The notes under the pieces were generated by a model. That model was not told the DNA's origin. It ran no database searches and saw only the letters and a list, made by a program, of their open reading frames with translations. The position numbers were made by a program, and so were the translations under genes. DNA of 36,117 bases from a virus: IMG/VR virus record IMGVR_UViG_3300024264_002467, positions 1 to 36,117 of that record. One strand, written 5' to 3'. Positions 34,983 through 36,117 of the stretch are shown one piece after another (positions within the stretch are counted from its first letter, which is position 1; each line of letters opens with the position of its first letter).

Positions 34983-36073
34983 CCCCTAAGTACGCATGTC
35001 CATTACCTTTTAATCATATGGCTGTTAGACCCGACGGTAAAATATTACCATGTTGTGTTTTCAGATGGGACGATGTACCAGAAGATTTAAATATTGATTA
35101 CAAAGATCCTTTCAATCATCCTTTCATGAAAAATCTTAGAGATAAAATGTCTAAAGATGTGTATGTTGAAGGTTGTAAAGAATGTTATCAAAAAGAAGAG
35201 TTTGGTAATCAGAGTTTTAGAAAACTTGTACTAGACAAGCAAGAAGACTTTGGCGCAACTAGTTTAGTAGAAGGTACACCACCAGAACTTACATATATAG
35301 ATCTAAGCATTAGTAATACTTGTAATAATAAATGTAGAATGTGTAATCCTGGATTAAGCACAAGTTGGTATAGTGATGCAAAGAAGTTAGGTATAGAAAT
35401 TCCTAAAGGAATTATTAAAAATCCTTTTATTGAAAACACTGATTTTAGTAAATTGAAATTTATTAAATTGTTAGGCGGAGAACCGCTTATGGAACAAAAA
35501 GTTATCAAGAACATTCTAAAACAGTGTGACCTTTCGCAGTTACATATTCAACTTATTACTAATGGCACAGTAATACCTGACGATGAACTAAAAGGTATGC
35601 TAGAACAAGTTAAGCGATTAGAAGTAAAACTTAGTATAGATGCATATGGAAAACTAAATGACTTTTTACGCAGTGGCAGTAAATGGGAAACTGTTGAAAA
35701 AACTGTAGATTGGTTCAAACCATTTGTTAACAAGAAGTTTTTAAGTATTCACAGCGTAGCAAGTATATATAACATTAATAAGATAGACGAACTAGTTGAA
35801 TACGCAAAGTCAAAAGAAATATATCATGAATATGTACCGCTTGATGATGTTGATTACATGCAAACAAAACATTTACCTTTAGAGGCTAAAAAATTGTTAG
35901 TAGAACAAATAAGAAGTAAAAATTATAAATTTGGTACCAGTTTGATTTATGAATTAGAAAAACATGGAGATACTAATTTATTTTTAAAACAGGATGCTAT
36001 TATGAATGCATTGCGTAGTGAACATTGGAAAGATTGCAATCCTGAATTATTAGATTTATTGAAGATTGAATAA
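34976..36073 (+). CDS. Radical SAM protein, type B, last of the cluster
   Basis: This 365-residue protein has an N-terminal twitch-like domain: CPLPFNHMAVRPDGKILPCC (C8, C26, C27), FMKNLRDKM, GCKECYQKEEFG and SFRK. The radical SAM motif is C116-x3-C120-x2-C123 (CNNKCRMC), with GGEP intact (LLGGEPL). LITNG and VKLSIDAYGKLNDFLRSGSKW follow the type-B pattern. No C-terminal Cys domain is present. It overlaps the SGNH-like gene by 7 bases and closes the + strand run; the 44 bases after it hold no + strand gene and no clear terminator. Confidence 0.85.
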   Translation: MVTPKYACPLPFNHMAVRPDGKILPCCVFRWDDVPEDLNIDYKDPFNHPFMKNLRDKMSKDVYVEGCKECYQKEEFGNQSFRKLVLDKQEDFGATSLVEGTPPELTYIDLSISNTCNNKCRMCNPGLSTSWYSDAKKLGIEIPKGIIKNPFIENTDFSKLKFIKLLGGEPLMEQKVIKNILKQCDLSQLHIQLITNGTVIPDDELKGMLEQVKRLEVKLSIDAYGKLNDFLRSGSKWETVEKTVDWFKPFVNKKFLSIHSVASIYNINKIDELVEYAKSKEIYHEYVPLDDVDYMQTKHLPLEAKKLLVEQIRSKNYKFGTSLIYELEKHGDTNLFLKQDAIMNALRSEHWKDCNPELLDLLKIE

Positions 36074-36117
36074 TTTTATATCTGGAAGACCTTTGCTGTG
36101 TTTATATCCACAATGTT
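36056..36117 (-). CDS. Possible 3' end of a convergent gene (truncated by window edge)
   Basis: On the minus strand one frame is open from the window edge to a stop at 36056-36058. It reads HCGYKHSKGLPDIKLFNLQ, which looks more protein-like than random AT-rich sequence, while the other two minus frames close within 44 bases. It would overlap the end of the last radical SAM gene by 18 bases. The fragment is too short to assign and may be chance. Confidence 0.25.
   Translation of the reverse strand, partial: HCGYKHSKGLPDIKLFNLQ

Noticed and set aside
30495-36073. A complete queuosine/7-deazaguanine DNA-modification pathway
   Set aside because: Only a QueC-like domain is visible. No FolE, QueD, QueE-like stand-alone gene or DNA transglycosylase was seen in the window, and the radical SAM partners are twitch/SPASM-type.
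1-36117. tRNA genes, insertion sequences or attachment sites
   Set aside because: No cloverleaf-like sequence, transposase or integrase motif, or direct repeat flanking a segment was seen; almost every base lies in a gene.

Overview
The window looks like part of the genome of a marine T4-like tailed phage (a cyanophage- or pelagiphage-type myovirus). The reasons are: large AT-rich structural genes of the kind these phages carry, T4-type late-promoter boxes (TATAAATA and one-mismatch versions) in short gaps between tail genes, essentially no non-coding DNA, every confident gene on the + strand, and many start/stop overlaps (ATGA, TAATG). The host cannot be read from the sequence. No tRNA, integrase, transposase, CRISPR array or origin was seen, and no stretch longer than about 60 bases lacks a gene.

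Region 1 (1-16666) is a virion module. It begins inside a giant structural protein (at least 2922 residues; its start lies left of the window) with FG-GAP-like propeller repeats, chitin-binding-like segments and glycine-rich beta repeats. A small tail/baseplate-like protein follows. Next come three tail-fibre-like proteins that share an N-terminal module and end differently: a tail-collar domain, a fibre repeat, and a peptidase-G2-like C-terminus. Last are two tandem paralogous structural proteins of about 300 residues.

Region 2 (16670-22590) opens with a perfect consensus sigma70-type promoter, TTGACA-17 bp-TATAAT, with a 10-bp palindrome in the spacer. Behind it lie a small unknown protein, two GT-A-like glycosyltransferase-type proteins, another unknown, a 1078-residue protein (two GT-A-like domains, about ten 23-residue LFRL repeats, a methyltransferase-like domain) and a 74-residue protein.

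Region 3 (22583-36073) is the striking part: ten radical SAM genes in a run of mostly overlapping genes, interrupted only by one SGNH-hydrolase-like gene. Four (type A) have the 4Fe-4S motif at the N-terminus, a Cys-Gly-x-x-[GD]-[DE]-Pro motif in place of Gly-Gly-Glu-Pro, a basic linker and a C-terminal Cys-Cys domain. Five (type B) start with a twitch-like Cys domain followed by the radical SAM core. One (type C) has a normal GGEP and a Cys-rich tail. One type-B member is fused to a QueC-like PP-loop ATPase with an intact SGGxDS loop and a four-Cys zinc-site pattern.

Taken together, regions 2 and 3 look like a phage-encoded modification pathway combining sugar transfer, methyl transfer, many radical steps, an ATP-dependent PP-loop step and an esterase/acyl-type step. 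It sits next to the tail-fibre genes but has its own host-type promoter. Whether the target is a glycan, a peptide or protein, or a nucleobase cannot be decided from sequence; that pathway is the candidate new system here.
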